Origin: Micromonospora acroterricola
GTDB lineage: Bacteria; Actinomycetota; Actinomycetes; Mycobacteriales; Micromonosporaceae
Direction of reading: 5' to 3'
DNA: 36,389 nucleotides
NCBI RefSeq assembly: GCF_003172955.1
Contig: NZ_QGKR01000229.1
Coordinates: forward strand, 1 to 36,389
Shown here one piece after another: positions 1 through 9,154 of the stretch (positions are counted from its first letter, which is position 1; the number at the start of each line of letters is the position of its first letter). The translations under genes and the position numbers were made by a program. Under the pieces are notes generated by a model. It saw nothing but the letters and a program-made list of their open reading frames with translations. It had not been told where the DNA came from and ran no database searches.

Positions 1-1280
1 GGCCGCCGCCGGTCGCCCCGGCGCCGATCACCCCGCCTCCGGTCGCGCCCGCTCCGGTCGCACCCGCAGCGGTCGCCGGCCCGCCGGTCTCCGCCCCGCC
101 GGGGCGCGGCGAGCCACTCCCGAGCCGCATCGACGGTCCCACCAACCGGCCGGTCTCCTCGCCACCGCCCCCGCCGCCCGGGATCACCCCGATCGCACCG
201 GCGCAGCGCGGCATGGTGCCGCCGGCCGAGGCGGGCGAGCCGTTCCGGCCGACGCTGACCACCGCCGCGATCAACAACGCGCGGGCCGAGCGGCAGCGGA
301 CGGTCATCCCGCCACGCCCCAAGACCAACGGCGAGCCGCGGCCGAGCCACCTTCAGCGTCCGGTCGACGAGGCGCCCACCGGCGGCTTCAGCGCCACCGA
401 CCTCAGCATCCCGGTGCCCACCCCCCGGCCGGGCCAGGAGTCGGCGCCGCCGGGCTCCCGGGCCAACTGGCCGCTGGTCAACAACCCGGAGGACCCGGCC
501 GACAGCTCGGCCAACAATCCGGCCGCCTACTCGTACGGCGGCGGCCGTGGCATCGACGCGCCGACCGACCCGGGCCGGGCCGACGGCCGGGTCACCCCGC
601 CCTGGCTGGCGGACGACCTGCCGCAGGAGCCGCCCATGCTGCGGCTCGTGGAGCCGCCACCGCTGGCGGACCGGGCGCTGCGCGAGGGGCTCAACCCGCC
701 CAGCGACCCGCGCCTGGAGACGCCGCCACTGCGGCTGGTCGATCGGGAGCAGGCCGCCCGCAACGGGCGCCCCGCGCCCCGCGCCGAGCGTCCCGTCGAG
801 CACCGGCCGTCCCCCCCGGTCGAGCACCGCCCGCCGCCGGTGGCGGACGAGGGCGACGGCGACCTGCTGATCTTCGCGCAGGCCAAGTCGGCCTGGTTCG
901 TCGGGCAGCCCGAGGAGTCCGACCTGGACTGGTCGACCACGGCTGACACCGGGTGGCAGGCCGCCGAGCAGGCGGCCCGTCCCGCCGTGGGCGCCGAGAC
1001 GACGGCCGGGCTGCCGAAGCGGGTGCCGCAGGCCAACCTGGTCCCGGGCTCGCCGTTGCGCGAGGAGCGTCCACTGCGGATAGTGCGTGACGCAGCGAGC
1101 CTCGCCGAGAACACCACCGGCTACTTCCGCGGCTGGCGTCGCGGGCAGGAGATCGGCGGGTTCGCCGTGGGCGGTCGGCCGGGTCGTGAGGCCGCCGGCG
1201 GCTGGGACTTCAGCCGTGATCACGGGGACCGCGACGACGACCGGGAGTACGAGTACCGCTCCGCCGGCTACCAGTCCTGA
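1..1280 (+). CDS. C-terminal part of a conservon-type sensor kinase (5' end outside window)
   Basis: The frame is open from base 3 to a TGA at 1278-1280, so this is the 3' end of a longer gene; the first Met (213) is internal. What is visible is a low-complexity Pro/Ala/Arg-rich tail of about 425 residues with no catalytic domain. Its end shares short conserved blocks with the tail of the complete CvnA-like kinase encoded at 3158-6805: an acidic stretch followed by SAWF, a block like DTGWQAAEQAA, and GLPKR-x-PQANLVPG, then a YFRGWRRGQ block resembling [10 protein letters not shown] infer a paralogous nitrate/nitrite-sensor-like histidine kinase. In normal conservons roadblock, DUF742 and GTPase genes follow the kinase; here the next gene is convergent, so this kinase lacks its own downstream partners. 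Confidence 0.75.
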   Translation, partial: PPPVAPAPITPPPVAPAPVAPAAVAGPPVSAPPGRGEPLPSRIDGPTNRPVSSPPPPPPGITPIAPAQRGMVPPAEAGEPFRPTLTTAAINNARAERQRTVIPPRPKTNGEPRPSHLQRPVDEAPTGGFSATDLSIPVPTPRPGQESAPPGSRANWPLVNNPEDPADSSANNPAAYSYGGGRGIDAPTDPGRADGRVTPPWLADDLPQEPPMLRLVEPPPLADRALREGLNPPSDPRLETPPLRLVDREQAARNGRPAPRAERPVEHRPSPPVEHRPPPVADEGDGDLLIFAQAKSAWFVGQPEESDLDWSTTADTGWQAAEQAARPAVGAETTAGLPKRVPQANLVPGSPLREERPLRIVRDAASLAENTTGYFRGWRRGQEIGGFAVGGRPGREAAGGWDFSRDHGDRDDDREYEYRSAGYQS

Positions 1281-1694
1281 CCACTCTCGTTCTGCGTCTT
1301 CCGCCGCCGTCAGCCTGTTGGCGCGGCGGCGGAAGCGCGTAGCGGCGGCAAGTCGTCCCGCGTGACCCGTCGGCAGGCCGCCTGAGAGCCTCCCAGCGGC
1401 CACGTCGGATGGTGCTGCCGGGAGTTCCCGCCCCGGTTGCCCTGAGACACGCACAGGCGTCCACAGGAGCCGGACGCCGCCCGGAAGCGACGCCGCCGCA
1501 CGCCCCCACTCCGGAGAACGCAGAAGATCCTGAAAGGACCACCGCCCCCGGAGGGGCCGGATCCTTTCAGGATCTCTCAAGCGCACGCAACGGCCGCGTT
1601 GTCGGACCAGGACGCGGGGCACACGTGAACGCCGCCGGACAGCACCCAGCGCCCGGTGGCGGCCGGAGCCACCACCGGGCGACGATCGTCCCGG
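1281..1694. other. Intergenic region between convergent genes
   Basis: This 414-base stretch lies between the stop of the + strand kinase fragment and the stop of cvnD on the - strand. No frame here has convincing codon bias, a ribosome binding site or a recognisable product. The only clear structure is the long hairpin at 1525-1575, listed separately. Confidence 0.6.
1525..1575. terminator. Long hairpin, probable bidirectional terminator
   Basis: Perfect 14-base arms (agatcctgaaagga at 1525-1538 and its complement at 1562-1575) enclose a GC-rich centre that can extend the stem (ccgcccc against ggggccgg with one bulge). It sits between two convergent genes. Neither side has a T-tract, as is common for actinobacterial hairpin terminators, so the terminator role is inferred from position and stability. 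Confidence 0.6.
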
Positions 1695-2309
1695 TCAGGC
1701 CGGGGCGACGGCGCGCGTACGGCGCATGGTGAGCACGTACTCGACCAGCGAGATCAGCACGTGCTTCGTCGACTCCCGGTTACGGGCGTCGCAGGCCACC
1801 ACCGGCACGTCGCTCGAGATCGCCAGCGCGTCCCGAACGTCCTGCGGGTCGTGGTACTGCATACCGTCGAAGCAGTTGATGGCCACCAGGTACGGCAGCC
1901 GCCGGTGCTCGAAGAAGTCGATCGCCGCGAAGCAGTCGGCCAGCCGGCGAGTGTCCACCAGCACGACCGCGCCGATCGCGCCCCGAACCAGTTCGTCCCA
2001 CATGAACCAGAATCGGGTCTGACCCGGCGTACCGAACAGGTACAGGATCAGGTCGCGGTCGATCGAGATCCGGCCGAAGTCCATGGCCACCGTGGTCGTC
2101 GTCTTGCCCGGCACCTGCCGGGTGTCGTCGACGCCCACGCCGGCCGAGGTCATGATGGCCTCGGTGGTCAGCGGCGTGATCTCCGAGACCGAGCCGACCA
2201 GCGTCGTCTTACCGACGCCGAATCCACCGGCGATAACGATCTTCGCCGACGTCACGCGCCCACTCGGGTTCGGCGGGCGGTGCGACATGTCAGAGCCTGC
2301 GAAGTCCAC
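1695..2309 (-). CDS. cvnD: Conservon Ras-like GTPase (CvnD family)
   Basis: A 204-residue small GTPase of the actinobacterial conservon type, thought to act at the membrane as the switch of a CvnA-CvnB-CvnC-CvnD complex. The P-loop GGFGVGKTT is at residues 28-36 and the switch-II-like block LFGTPGQTRFWFMWDELVRG lies near the middle, followed by VVLVDTRRLADCF. I chose the GTG at 2309: it has GGAGAGGG upstream and its MDF start followed by SAKIVIAGG resembles family members. It overlaps the end of cvnC by 20 bases, implying translational coupling. An ATG at 2288 is the alternative start. Last gene of the operon, followed by the hairpin at 1525-1575. Confidence 0.9.
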   Translation of the reverse strand: MDFAGSDMSHRPPNPSGRVTSAKIVIAGGFGVGKTTLVGSVSEITPLTTEAIMTSAGVGVDDTRQVPGKTTTTVAMDFGRISIDRDLILYLFGTPGQTRFWFMWDELVRGAIGAVVLVDTRRLADCFAAIDFFEHRRLPYLVAINCFDGMQYHDPQDVRDALAISSDVPVVACDARNRESTKHVLISLVEYVLTMRRTRAVAPA

Positions 2310-2661
2310 TCAGCACCCTCTCCAGCAGTTCAGTGCCCACCGCGTCGTCGGAGTCGTCCAGGATGGTCGGCTCGTGGACTGCGACCAGGCCGTCCGTCGC
2401 CATGTCGGCGATGAGCACCCGGGCCACACCGAGCGGGAGCTGCATCCGCGCCGCGATCTCGGCGAGCGATTGGACGCGTCCGTCACACAGCGCGGCGATG
2501 TACTGGTGTTCGCGGCCGCCGTTGCCATTGGCAGCGGCCCGACCGCGCACCGTCGTCTCGACGAGCGCCTCCAGCGCGATGTCGAGCCGGGGACGGGTAC
2601 GACCGCGGGTCACGGCGTATGGACGGACCAACGCTCCGGTCGGTTCGTCACGATCGGCCAT
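2290..2661 (-). CDS. cvnC: DUF742 conservon protein (CvnC family)
   Basis: About 123 residues beginning MADRDEPTGALVRPYAVT, the typical DUF742 opening. A winged-helix-like core follows (IAALCDGRVQSLAEIAARMQLPLGVARVLIADM) and the protein ends ELLERVLSGLRRL, as this family does. The ATG at 2661 is preceded by a near-perfect ribosome binding site (gaaggaggtga, spacing about 9), which decides against the in-frame GTG at 2691. DUF742 proteins are the third gene of conservons and are thought to link the roadblock protein and GTPase. The 3' end overlaps cvnD. Confidence 0.92.
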   Translation of the reverse strand: MADRDEPTGALVRPYAVTRGRTRPRLDIALEALVETTVRGRAAANGNGGREHQYIAALCDGRVQSLAEIAARMQLPLGVARVLIADMATDGLVAVHEPTILDDSDDAVGTELLERVLSGLRRL

Positions 2662-2756
2662 GTCGCCGCTCACCTCCTTCGTACCCGGCACCGGCTCCCA
2701 CCGGTGAATCCCGTCGTTGTCGTCTTTTCAGTTACGCCGACCGTGGTCGGCGGGCG

Positions 2757-3161
2757 TCAGCCCAGCATGCCCGCGGCCGCACGCGGCTGCGGGGTCAGCG
2801 CGTCGCCCACCCGGTCGACCAGCAACGCCATCTCGTAGCCGACCTGCCCCACGTCCGAGCTGCGGGCGGCCAACACGGCGAAGGACGAGCCGTCCGAGAT
2901 GGACATCAGGAACAGGAAGCCATTGTCCATCTCCACGACGGTCTGCAGCACCGCGCCTCCCTCGAAGCAGCGAGCCGCTCCCTGCGTGAGGCTGACCAGG
3001 CCGGACGCGATCGCGGCGAGCTGGTCGGCCCGGTCCCGCGGCAGATCCCGTGACGACGCGAGGAGCAGGCCGTCCGCCGAGACGGCGACCGCATGCGCGA
3101 CACCGGGCACCCGGTCGGCGAAGTTGGCCAGCAGCCAACCAAGATCCTGCGTAGTTGTCAT
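2757..3161 (-). CDS. cvnB: Roadblock/LC7 protein (CvnB family)
   Basis: A 134-residue roadblock/LC7 protein, the second conservon gene and a probable GTPase partner or regulator of CvnD. Family features seen: an opening of [31 protein letters not shown], then [16 protein letters not shown] and the strand [21 protein letters not shown]. Its ATG overlaps the TGA of cvnA in an ATGA (3158-3161), so the two are almost certainly translationally coupled. About 95 bases separate it from the preferred cvnC start. Confidence 0.93.
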   Translation of the reverse strand: MTTTQDLGWLLANFADRVPGVAHAVAVSADGLLLASSRDLPRDRADQLAAIASGLVSLTQGAARCFEGGAVLQTVVEMDNGFLFLMSISDGSSFAVLAARSSDVGQVGYEMALLVDRVGDALTPQPRAAAGMLG

Positions 3162-6100
3162 CCTTCTTGCTCCTTCTGCCCGCTCCCGGCCGCTGGGCCT
3201 GAGCCAGACTGCGAGGATTGCTGCCCTCCCGGAGTCGCCTCCGGGCTGGTCGGGTTGTCCGAGGTGCTACGCCCTCGCTGCACGCCCCGGTGGTAGGCGG
3301 AGAGCAGGCCACGGACCGCCTCCGGGGAACGCCGCTGGACCGAGGTGGTCGGCTTCTCCACCGCGCCCGGCACCAGCTGCGCCATCGGCTTGCGCTTCGG
3401 CAGACCGGTGGTGGTGGTCTCGCTCACCGGCGTCGCGCTGGCCGCTGCCGATGCGGCACGCCAGCCGTCGTCGGCGGCGGTCTGCCAGCCGTTGGTCTGC
3501 GATTGGGGCTGGCGGGTCGGCAGGCTCTCGGCGAGGCTGGGGCGAGCGCCCCCGCTCGCTGTCGACCCGTTGTCCCGCGGCGCTCCTCCGGCCGTCGGAG
3601 TGTCTGCCATCGGCGTGTTACCTGTCGTCCCGGGTGATGTCTTGTGGACCGCCCGACCGCTGGCGTCGACCGTCGCGAACTGCTGGGTCGCGGTGCCGCC
3701 ACTCGCCGCCTGCTGGGCTGCGGGCGCCGCCTTGGCAGCCGCCGCAGCTTCCTCCGGACCCGGCCGACGGGTACGGAACCACGCCGACTCGAGCTCCCGG
3801 AAGATCGGCAGTTCCATGGTCTCGTCCGCGTACCGCTGACGGTTCTGGGCCTGCGGCTGCTGAGGTGCCGGCCGGCCCTGCGCCGGTGCCGCTGACACCG
3901 GGGCCGGGGTGGTCGGCGCCGGAGGCTGGGCCGCGGCGGCCGGCTGGTCGGCCGGTCGCTGCACCCGGGGCAGCTCCGTCGTCATGTCCAGGGCGGCGGC
4001 GAGCCGCTCGGGCACCGGCGGAGTAGCCGTCTCCCGGTCGCCGCCCGGCACCGGCGGCCAGGCCGGCGGCGCGGGAGCGCTGGGCGTCTGCGCGGGCGGG
4101 GCGGATCGGGGTGCGAAGCCGCTGAACGACTGGCCGGAGGCCGGCGGCGCCGAGTACGGCTGGCTCGCTGCCGGCGGGGCCGAGTACGGCTGACCGGCCG
4201 GCGGGGCCGAGTACGGCTGACCGGCCGGCGGCGCCGAGTACGGCTGACCGGCGGGCGGCGCCGAGTACGGCTGACCGGAGGCGGGAGCGGCCGAGACCGG
4301 CGGGCCGGCGTACGGCGCGCCCGAGTAGGGCTGCCCGGAGTACGGCTGGCCGGAGGCCGGCGAGGCGGAGACCGGCGCGCCGGAGTAGGGCTGCGCGGAG
4401 ATCGGCGGCGCCGAGTACGGGTACGTTTCCGGGCTGCTGGGCAGCTGCCGCGGGATGGCCGGCTGCTGGCCGGTGGCCGGGGAGTCGTCGCCGGAGCGGC
4501 GCTGCGGCAGCGGGTCGATCGGCTGCCCGTTGGCCGTCCGCGGGGTGAACCCGTCGCCACCGTTCGTCCCGGCCGCACCGGTCAGGTCCGACCAGGCCGG
4601 CATCGAGCGGTACCCGCCGTTGTTGGCGGGCGTGCCGGCGCCGTTGCGGGACGCCGGGTCGAACGGGCGGCCGCCCAGGGTGACCTGGTTGCCGGACTCG
4701 CTCGGACGGGGGATGTTGCCCAGCGCGGGCAGCGCGCCGAACGCCGGCACCGGGCCGCCCTGCTGCGGACCGCCGGCCGCGGGCAGCGCCGGCGGCTGCT
4801 GCACCCGGCCGGAGAGCGCCCGGGGCACCAGCACCGAGGTCGGCAGGGTCACGTCGGCGACCGTGCCACGGTCCCCGCCGGGACGCAGCTCAACGCGGAC
4901 GCCGTGCCGGGACGCCAGACGGGCGACCACGACCAGACCCATCATCCGGGACACGGCCACGTCCACCTGCGGCGGCGTGGCCAGGCGCTCGTTCAGCTCG
5001 TGCAGCTGGTCGTTGCTGATGCCGATGCCGCGGTCCTCGACGTACAGGGAGGTTCGGTCGCCGACCCGGCGGGCCTCGACCATCACCTGCGAGTCCGGAG
5101 GGGAGAACGCGGTGGCGTTGTCGAACAGCTCGGCGACGAGGTGCACGAGGTCGTTGACCGCGTGCGCGGCGACCTCGATGTCCCGGTCGATGACACCGAA
5201 CTCGATCCGGGTGTAGTGCTCGACCTCGGACTGCGCGGCGCGCAGCACGTCGATGAGCGCGGCCGGCTCCCGCTGCACACGGGTGGAGTCCGCGCCGGCG
5301 AGCACCAGCAGGTTCTCGTCGTTGCGGCGCATCCGGGTGGCCAGGTGGTCGAGCTGGAACAGCTCGGCCAGCCGGTCCGGGTCCTCCTCGCCGCGCTCCA
5401 GCCGGTCGAGGTGCCCGATGAGGCGGTCGACCAGGATCTGCGAGCGGCGGGCCAGGTTGACGAACATGGTCGCGACGGAGGCACGCAGCGCCGCCTGCTC
5501 GGCGGCCGTGCGGACGGCCTCCAGGTGGACGGCGTTGAACGCCTCGGTCACCTGGCCGAACTCGTCCTTGCTGCGAACCGGCAGCGGCTCGGCGATCTGG
5601 TTGGCCAGCTGCACCGGGGAGAGCTGCCCGACGACCTGCGGGTCGCGGAGTCGGGCCACCGCCTGGGGCAGGCCGTACTGGGCGACGGAGAGGGCGCCCT
5701 GTCGCAGGTCGCGCAGCGAGCGGGCCATCGACCGGGCGACCAGGTAGGCGAAGAGAATGGCCAGCAGCAGCATGCTGAGCAGCAGGCCGGTCTCCAGGAA
5801 CACCTGGCGCTGGACGTCCGAGCGCAGGTTGTCGGCCTCGGCGACCACGTCACCGTCGAGCTTCGTCTCGACCGTGCGGATCAGCTTGGCGTTGGCCGTC
5901 ATGGCCGAGTCCCACTGGTCCGGGCCGAACGGCGCACCGCGCATGTCGCCGGTGGTGTTGCCGTCGATCCAGCCGGTGTAGTTCTGTGCCTCCCGGCGGT
6001 CACCGCCGGCGACCGTCTGGTCGTGGAACTTCGCCTCGTCGGGGCTGGCGACGGCCTTGAAGCTCTGCAGCGCCTGCTGCTGGCCGGTGCCGCTGGCGAT

Positions 6101-6805
6101 GTAGTCGGTGCGCAGCACCGGGGTCATCCGCCGCTGCTCCGTGCCGAGCGCGCGGTGCACGACGACCCGGCGTACGGAGAGGAACTCCTTCTCCCGGGCG
6201 ACCGCCGCGGCGGCTCGCATCCGGTCGCTCAGCTCGTTGTCACCGGCGAGCTGCGTGGCCGAGTCACGGATGGCGAGCAGGTCGTTGATCAGACCCTCGT
6301 ACGCCTGGATGGTCTCGGTGAGCTTGAGCTTGCCGTTGAACACCTGGCTGCGGACACCGGGCAGATCCTTCAGGGTCTGGTCGATCCCGTCGAGCAGGCC
6401 TTCCAGGCTGCTCGGCAGGTCCTCGATCTCGGCCCGCTGCTGCAGGTAGGGGCCCTTCGCCTGGTCGACCCGGGAGTTCACCCGGTTGTAGGCCTCCTGG
6501 TACTGCGCAGCCGGCTGCGTCCCCCTGGCCCCGAGCAGCAGCACGGCGGTGGTCCGCTCATCCTGCAGCGTGTCGACCAGGTCACCGGAGTAGCTCGACA
6601 GATTGGCCAGGTCGCCGGCACGGTTGGCATTGTTGAGCGTCTGCAGGTGGTCGACCAGACCACTGGTGCCCACCACGACCGTGGCGATGGTCGGCACGAT
6701 CATGATGAGACCGAGCTTGGACCAGATCGGCATGTCCCGGAGCCGGCTGGCCGGCCGGCGCAGCCGCGACAGGAAGGAGCCCGCCGTCTTTGGCCGTTTG
6801 CTCAC
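3158..6805 (-). CDS. cvnA: Nitrate/nitrite-sensor-like histidine kinase of the conservon (CvnA family)
   Basis: A 1215-residue membrane sensor. TM1 is at about residues 32-51, an extracellular NIT-like helical domain at about 60-330, TM2 at about 336-358, then a HAMP linker. An H-box-like helix carries [10 protein letters not shown] (His487). The HATPase domain (about 520-655) has N-box [11 protein letters not shown]1 DRGIGIS and a G2-like stretch near [13 protein letters not shown]. The last 550 residues are Pro/Ala/Ser/Gln-rich, presumably disordered, with a tandem repeat of PYSAPPAGQ, and end in the same conserved blocks as the kinase fragment at 1-1280. The GTG start at 6805 has gagggcggtgac upstream. 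First gene of the cvnABCD operon; its leader holds two strong hairpins. The sensed signal cannot be told from sequence. Confidence 0.92.
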   Translation of the reverse strand: MSKRPKTAGSFLSRLRRPASRLRDMPIWSKLGLIMIVPTIATVVVGTSGLVDHLQTLNNANRAGDLANLSSYSGDLVDTLQDERTTAVLLLGARGTQPAAQYQEAYNRVNSRVDQAKGPYLQQRAEIEDLPSSLEGLLDGIDQTLKDLPGVRSQVFNGKLKLTETIQAYEGLINDLLAIRDSATQLAGDNELSDRMRAAAAVAREKEFLSVRRVVVHRALGTEQRRMTPVLRTDYIASGTGQQQALQSFKAVASPDEAKFHDQTVAGGDRREAQNYTGWIDGNTTGDMRGAPFGPDQWDSAMTANAKLIRTVETKLDGDVVAEADNLRSDVQRQVFLETGLLLSMLLLAILFAYLVARSMARSLRDLRQGALSVAQYGLPQAVARLRDPQVVGQLSPVQLANQIAEPLPVRSKDEFGQVTEAFNAVHLEAVRTAAEQAALRASVATMFVNLARRSQILVDRLIGHLDRLERGEEDPDRLAELFQLDHLATRMRRNDENLLVLAGADSTRVQREPAALIDVLRAAQSEVEHYTRIEFGVIDRDIEVAAHAVNDLVHLVAELFDNATAFSPPDSQVMVEARRVGDRTSLYVEDRGIGISNDQLHELNERLATPPQVDVAVSRMMGLVVVARLASRHGVRVELRPGGDRGTVADVTLPTSVLVPRALSGRVQQPPALPAAGGPQQGGPVPAFGALPALGNIPRPSESGNQVTLGGRPFDPASRNGAGTPANNGGYRSMPAWSDLTGAAGTNGGDGFTPRTANGQPIDPLPQRRSGDDSPATGQQPAIPRQLPSSPETYPYSAPPISAQPYSGAPVSASPASGQPYSGQPYSGAPYAGPPVSAAPASGQPYSAPPAGQPYSAPPAGQPYSAPPAGQPYSAPPAASQPYSAPPASGQSFSGFAPRSAPPAQTPSAPAPPAWPPVPGGDRETATPPVPERLAAALDMTTELPRVQRPADQPAAAAQPPAPTTPAPVSAAPAQGRPAPQQPQAQNRQRYADETMELPIFRELESAWFRTRRPGPEEAAAAAKAAPAAQQAASGGTATQQFATVDASGRAVHKTSPGTTGNTPMADTPTAGGAPRDNGSTASGGARPSLAESLPTRQPQSQTNGWQTAADDGWRAASAAASATPVSETTTTGLPKRKPMAQLVPGAVEKPTTSVQRRSPEAVRGLLSAYHRGVQRGRSTSDNPTSPEATPGGQQSSQSGSGPAAGSGQKEQEG
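4149..4288 (-). repeat. In-frame tandem repeat in cvnA (27-base unit)
   Basis: Five copies of a cgagtacggctg-containing unit begin at 4151, 4181, 4208, 4235 and 4262. Spacing is 30, 27, 27 and 27 bases, all multiples of three. They encode consecutive QPYSAPP repeats; more degenerate [10 protein letters not shown] copies extend to about 4420. Near-identical DNA units suggest recent expansion and variable copy number between strains. Confidence 0.9.
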
Positions 6806-6834
6806 GTCACCGCCCTCGCGATTACAGCTTGAAC

Positions 6835-6880
6835 GCGTTGCCCCCGGGCAACGCCCAGCGTCCGACCCGGCGGGTCGGAC
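6835..6880 (-). promoter_or_regulatory. Two tandem hairpins in the cvnA leader
   Basis: Hairpin one pairs 6860-6868 (gtccgaccc) with 6872-6880, a perfect 9-base stem with a 3-base loop. Hairpin two pairs 6835-6842 (gcgttgcc) with 6847-6854, a perfect 8-base stem with a 4-base loop. They end about 30 bases before the cvnA GTG, and no gene on the - strand lies immediately upstream for them to terminate. A leader or attenuation role is inferred. Confidence 0.5.
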
Positions 6881-6999
6881 CCCCGAGATTCCATCACGCC
6901 GCTCGGCAAGAAGAAAGCCCAGGTTGTCACCCGCCGAAGGTGTGATGAGATGTTGATGCGATTTGATAGCAGTCCGTCTGGCCGGAGTAACTGAAGGTA

Positions 7000-7602
7000 A
7001 TGAAACATCCGCACCGCGTTGTCCTGCTCGCCGGCCCTTCTGGCTCCGGAAAGTCGTACATAGCGCAGCAAACCGGGTTGCCGGTGCTCTGCCTGGACGA
7101 CTTCTACAAAGACGGCGATGACCCTACGTTGCCACGACGAAACGGCCAGGTGGATTGGGAATCACCCGAGTCGTGGGACGCCCTGACCGCAGTGGAAACG
7201 ATTGCTCGACTGGCCCGCGAGGGTCGCGCCGATGTGCCGGTTTATGCGATCGGCGCGGATCGAAGGGTGGCCACCCGGCCATTTGATGTCGACGGATCGC
7301 CACTTTTCGTGGCCGAAGGGATCTTCGCCGCCGAGATCGTCGAGGAATGCCGTCGCCGCGGGCTGCTCGCTGGCGCGTACGCGCTGCGCCGACCGCGTGG
7401 GGCGACCTTCGTGCGCCGGCTGGCCCGCGACCTGTCCGAGCAGCGCAAGGCGCCCCGGGTGCTGGTCCGCCGCGGGGTGGCGCTGCTGCGCGCCGAGCCC
7501 GCGGTGCTGCGTCGGCAGACCGGGCTGGGCGCGGAGGCGGCCCGGGCCCGGGAGGTGCTGCGCCGCGTGGCCGGCCTGCTCGCCGGCCACCCGCACGGCT
7601 GA
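7000..7602 (+). CDS. Uridine-kinase-like P-loop NTPase
   Basis: A 200-residue protein with Walker A GPSGSGKS (residues 12-19) followed by the uridine kinase/phosphoribulokinase-type signature LCLDDFYKDGDD and DWESPESWD, where the Asp-rich block normally positions substrate and metal. It likely phosphorylates uridine/cytidine or a similar small molecule in the cytoplasm, which would suit the nucleoside salvage genes nearby; the actual substrate is not proven. The ATG at 7000 has gaaggta directly before it. Codons in roughly the first 110 residues are less GC3-biased than in the rest. It is divergent from cvnA and runs into add with only four bases between stops. Confidence 0.75.
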   Translation: MKHPHRVVLLAGPSGSGKSYIAQQTGLPVLCLDDFYKDGDDPTLPRRNGQVDWESPESWDALTAVETIARLAREGRADVPVYAIGADRRVATRPFDVDGSPLFVAEGIFAAEIVEECRRRGLLAGAYALRRPRGATFVRRLARDLSEQRKAPRVLVRRGVALLRAEPAVLRRQTGLGAEAARAREVLRRVAGLLAGHPHG

Positions 7603-7606
7603 CCCG

Positions 7607-8686
7607 TCAGGCCAGCAGCTTGGCGTACGCGGGCTTGATCACCTCATCGATGATCCGCAGCCGCTCGTCGAACGGGATGAAGGCGCTCTTCATCGCGTTG
7701 ATGGTGAACCACTGCAACTCCCGCCAGCCGTAGCCGAACGTCTCCACCAGCAGCGCCATCTCCCGGGACATGGAGGTGCCGCTCATCAGCCGGTTGTCGG
7801 TGTTGACGGTGGCGCGGAACCGCAGGTCCCGCAGCAGGCCGATCGGGTGGTCGGCGATCGAGTCCACCGCTCCGGTCTGCACGTTCGACGACGGGCACAG
7901 CTCCAGCGGGATCCGCTTGTCCCGGACGTACGCGGCCAGGCGGCCGAGCACCGGCACCTCGCCGGGGGTGATGTCGTCCACGATGCGTACGCCGTGACCG
8001 AGCCGGTCCGCGCCGCACCACTGGATCGCCTGCCAGATCGACGGCAGGCCGAACGCCTCACCGGCGTGGATGGTGAAGTGGAAGTTCTCCCGCTGGAGGT
8101 ACTCGAACGCGTCCAGGTGCCGGGTGGGCGGGAAACCCGCCTCGGCGCCGGCGATGTCGAAGCCGACCACCCCGGCGTCCCGGTGCCGTACGGCCAGCTC
8201 GGCGATCTCCTGTGAACGGGCCGCGTGCCGCATCGCGGTGAGCAGGGTGCCGACCCGGATGCTCAGGCCCGCCTCGACCGCCTGGGCGGTGCCCTCGGCG
8301 AAACCGGCCAGCACCGCCTCGACCACCTCGTCCAGGCTGAGGTCCTGCTCCAGGTGCTGCTCCGGGGCGAAGCGCACCTCGGCGTAGACCACACCGTCGG
8401 CGGCCAGGTCCAGCGCGCACTCGCGGGCCACCCGGCGCAGCGCCGGCGCGGTCTGCATGACCGCCACGGTGTGCGCGAACGTCTCCAGGTAGCGCTCCAG
8501 CGAGCCGGAGTCGGCAGCGTCGACGAACCAGCGCCCGAGCGCCACCGGGTCGGTGGTGGGCAGCTCGTGGCCGACCTCCGCGGCCAGCTCGACGATCGTC
8601 GCCGGCCGCAGACCGCCGTCGAGATGGTCGTGCAGCAGCGCCTTCGGGACCTTGACGATGTCCTCGTACCGGATAGTTGCGACCAT
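7607..8686 (-). CDS. add: Adenosine deaminase
   Basis: A 359-residue zinc enzyme that deaminates (deoxy)adenosine to (deoxy)inosine. Zinc ligands His19 and His21 (LLHDHLDGG), His207 in HAGE with catalytic Glu210, His231 in GHGV and Asp297 in NTDN are all present; SSNVQTG is also visible. The [13 protein letters not shown] ending of the metal site resembles actinobacterial Add rather than the enteric enzyme. No ribosome binding site precedes the ATG; instead TAGGGT (8693-8698, - strand) ends six bases before it, so the mRNA is probably leaderless. Works with Cdd and DeoA of the operon at 11384-19249. Confidence 0.96.
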   Translation of the reverse strand: MVATIRYEDIVKVPKALLHDHLDGGLRPATIVELAAEVGHELPTTDPVALGRWFVDAADSGSLERYLETFAHTVAVMQTAPALRRVARECALDLAADGVVYAEVRFAPEQHLEQDLSLDEVVEAVLAGFAEGTAQAVEAGLSIRVGTLLTAMRHAARSQEIAELAVRHRDAGVVGFDIAGAEAGFPPTRHLDAFEYLQRENFHFTIHAGEAFGLPSIWQAIQWCGADRLGHGVRIVDDITPGEVPVLGRLAAYVRDKRIPLELCPSSNVQTGAVDSIADHPIGLLRDLRFRATVNTDNRLMSGTSMSREMALLVETFGYGWRELQWFTINAMKSAFIPFDERLRIIDEVIKPAYAKLLA

Positions 8687-8737
8687 GCTCAGACCCTAGT
8701 CAGCGGCCCCGGCGCACCGGGACGGGACCGGCCGGTG

Positions 8738-9154
8738 TCACGGCCGCCAGCCGTACACCCGGTGCACGTCGAGCCGGATCACGAGCCGCCCGTCGGCGAC
8801 CATGGCGGCCCGGTAGTCCGCCCAGTCCGGGTGTTCGCCGCGAATCCGCCGGTAGACCTCGACCAGTTCGTCGACCGTCGCGTCGGCGGTGGCGGTGGCC
8901 GGCTCGGTGAGGGTCGCCGTCCCCTCGGCGACCGCGTACGCGCCACCGTCCGGCGTGGTCACGTGGAAGCTGGCTCGGGTGTCGCGACGCAGGTTGCGCA
9001 CCTTCGCGCGGTCGCCGGTGGTGGAGCAGCGGATCAGCCCCGGCTCGGCCAGGTAGTCGAGGTTGGACAGCTGGGGACGACCGTCCCGGCGCAGCGTGAC
9101 CAGCACCCCACGCCCCCGCGTGCCGAACAGTTCCCACAGCGAATTGGTTGACAT
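8738..9154 (-). CDS. PPOX-class (pyridoxamine oxidase-like) F420/flavin-dependent oxidoreductase
   Basis: About 138 residues with a split-barrel pattern: LWELFGTRGRGVLVTLRRDGRPQLSN, the cofactor-binding-like TTGDRAKVRNLRRDTRASFHV, and a C-terminal DYRAAMVADGRLVIRLDVHRVYGW. This fits small TIGR03618-type PPOX proteins, many of which use F420 in actinobacteria; cofactor and substrate are inferred from family only. The ATG at 9154 lies inside a palindromic operator half. TAGATT ends seven bases upstream and TTGACA lies 18 bases before that, so I favour a leaderless start here over the in-frame TTG at 9163. Divergent from the MarR gene and probably repressed by it. Confidence 0.88.
   Translation of the reverse strand: MSTNSLWELFGTRGRGVLVTLRRDGRPQLSNLDYLAEPGLIRCSTTGDRAKVRNLRRDTRASFHVTTPDGGAYAVAEGTATLTEPATATADATVDELVEVYRRIRGEHPDWADYRAAMVADGRLVIRLDVHRVYGWRP

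Noticed and set aside
4149..4288. Regular repeats considered as a CRISPR array
   Set aside because: Units are directly adjacent without spacers, in frame, and encode a Pro-rich peptide repeat.
4904..6832. Long + strand open frame (642 codons) opposite cvnA
   Set aside because: It is the antisense shadow of a gene with clear kinase domains; its translation is a Val/Arg/His/Gln-rich string with no domain and no ribosome binding site.
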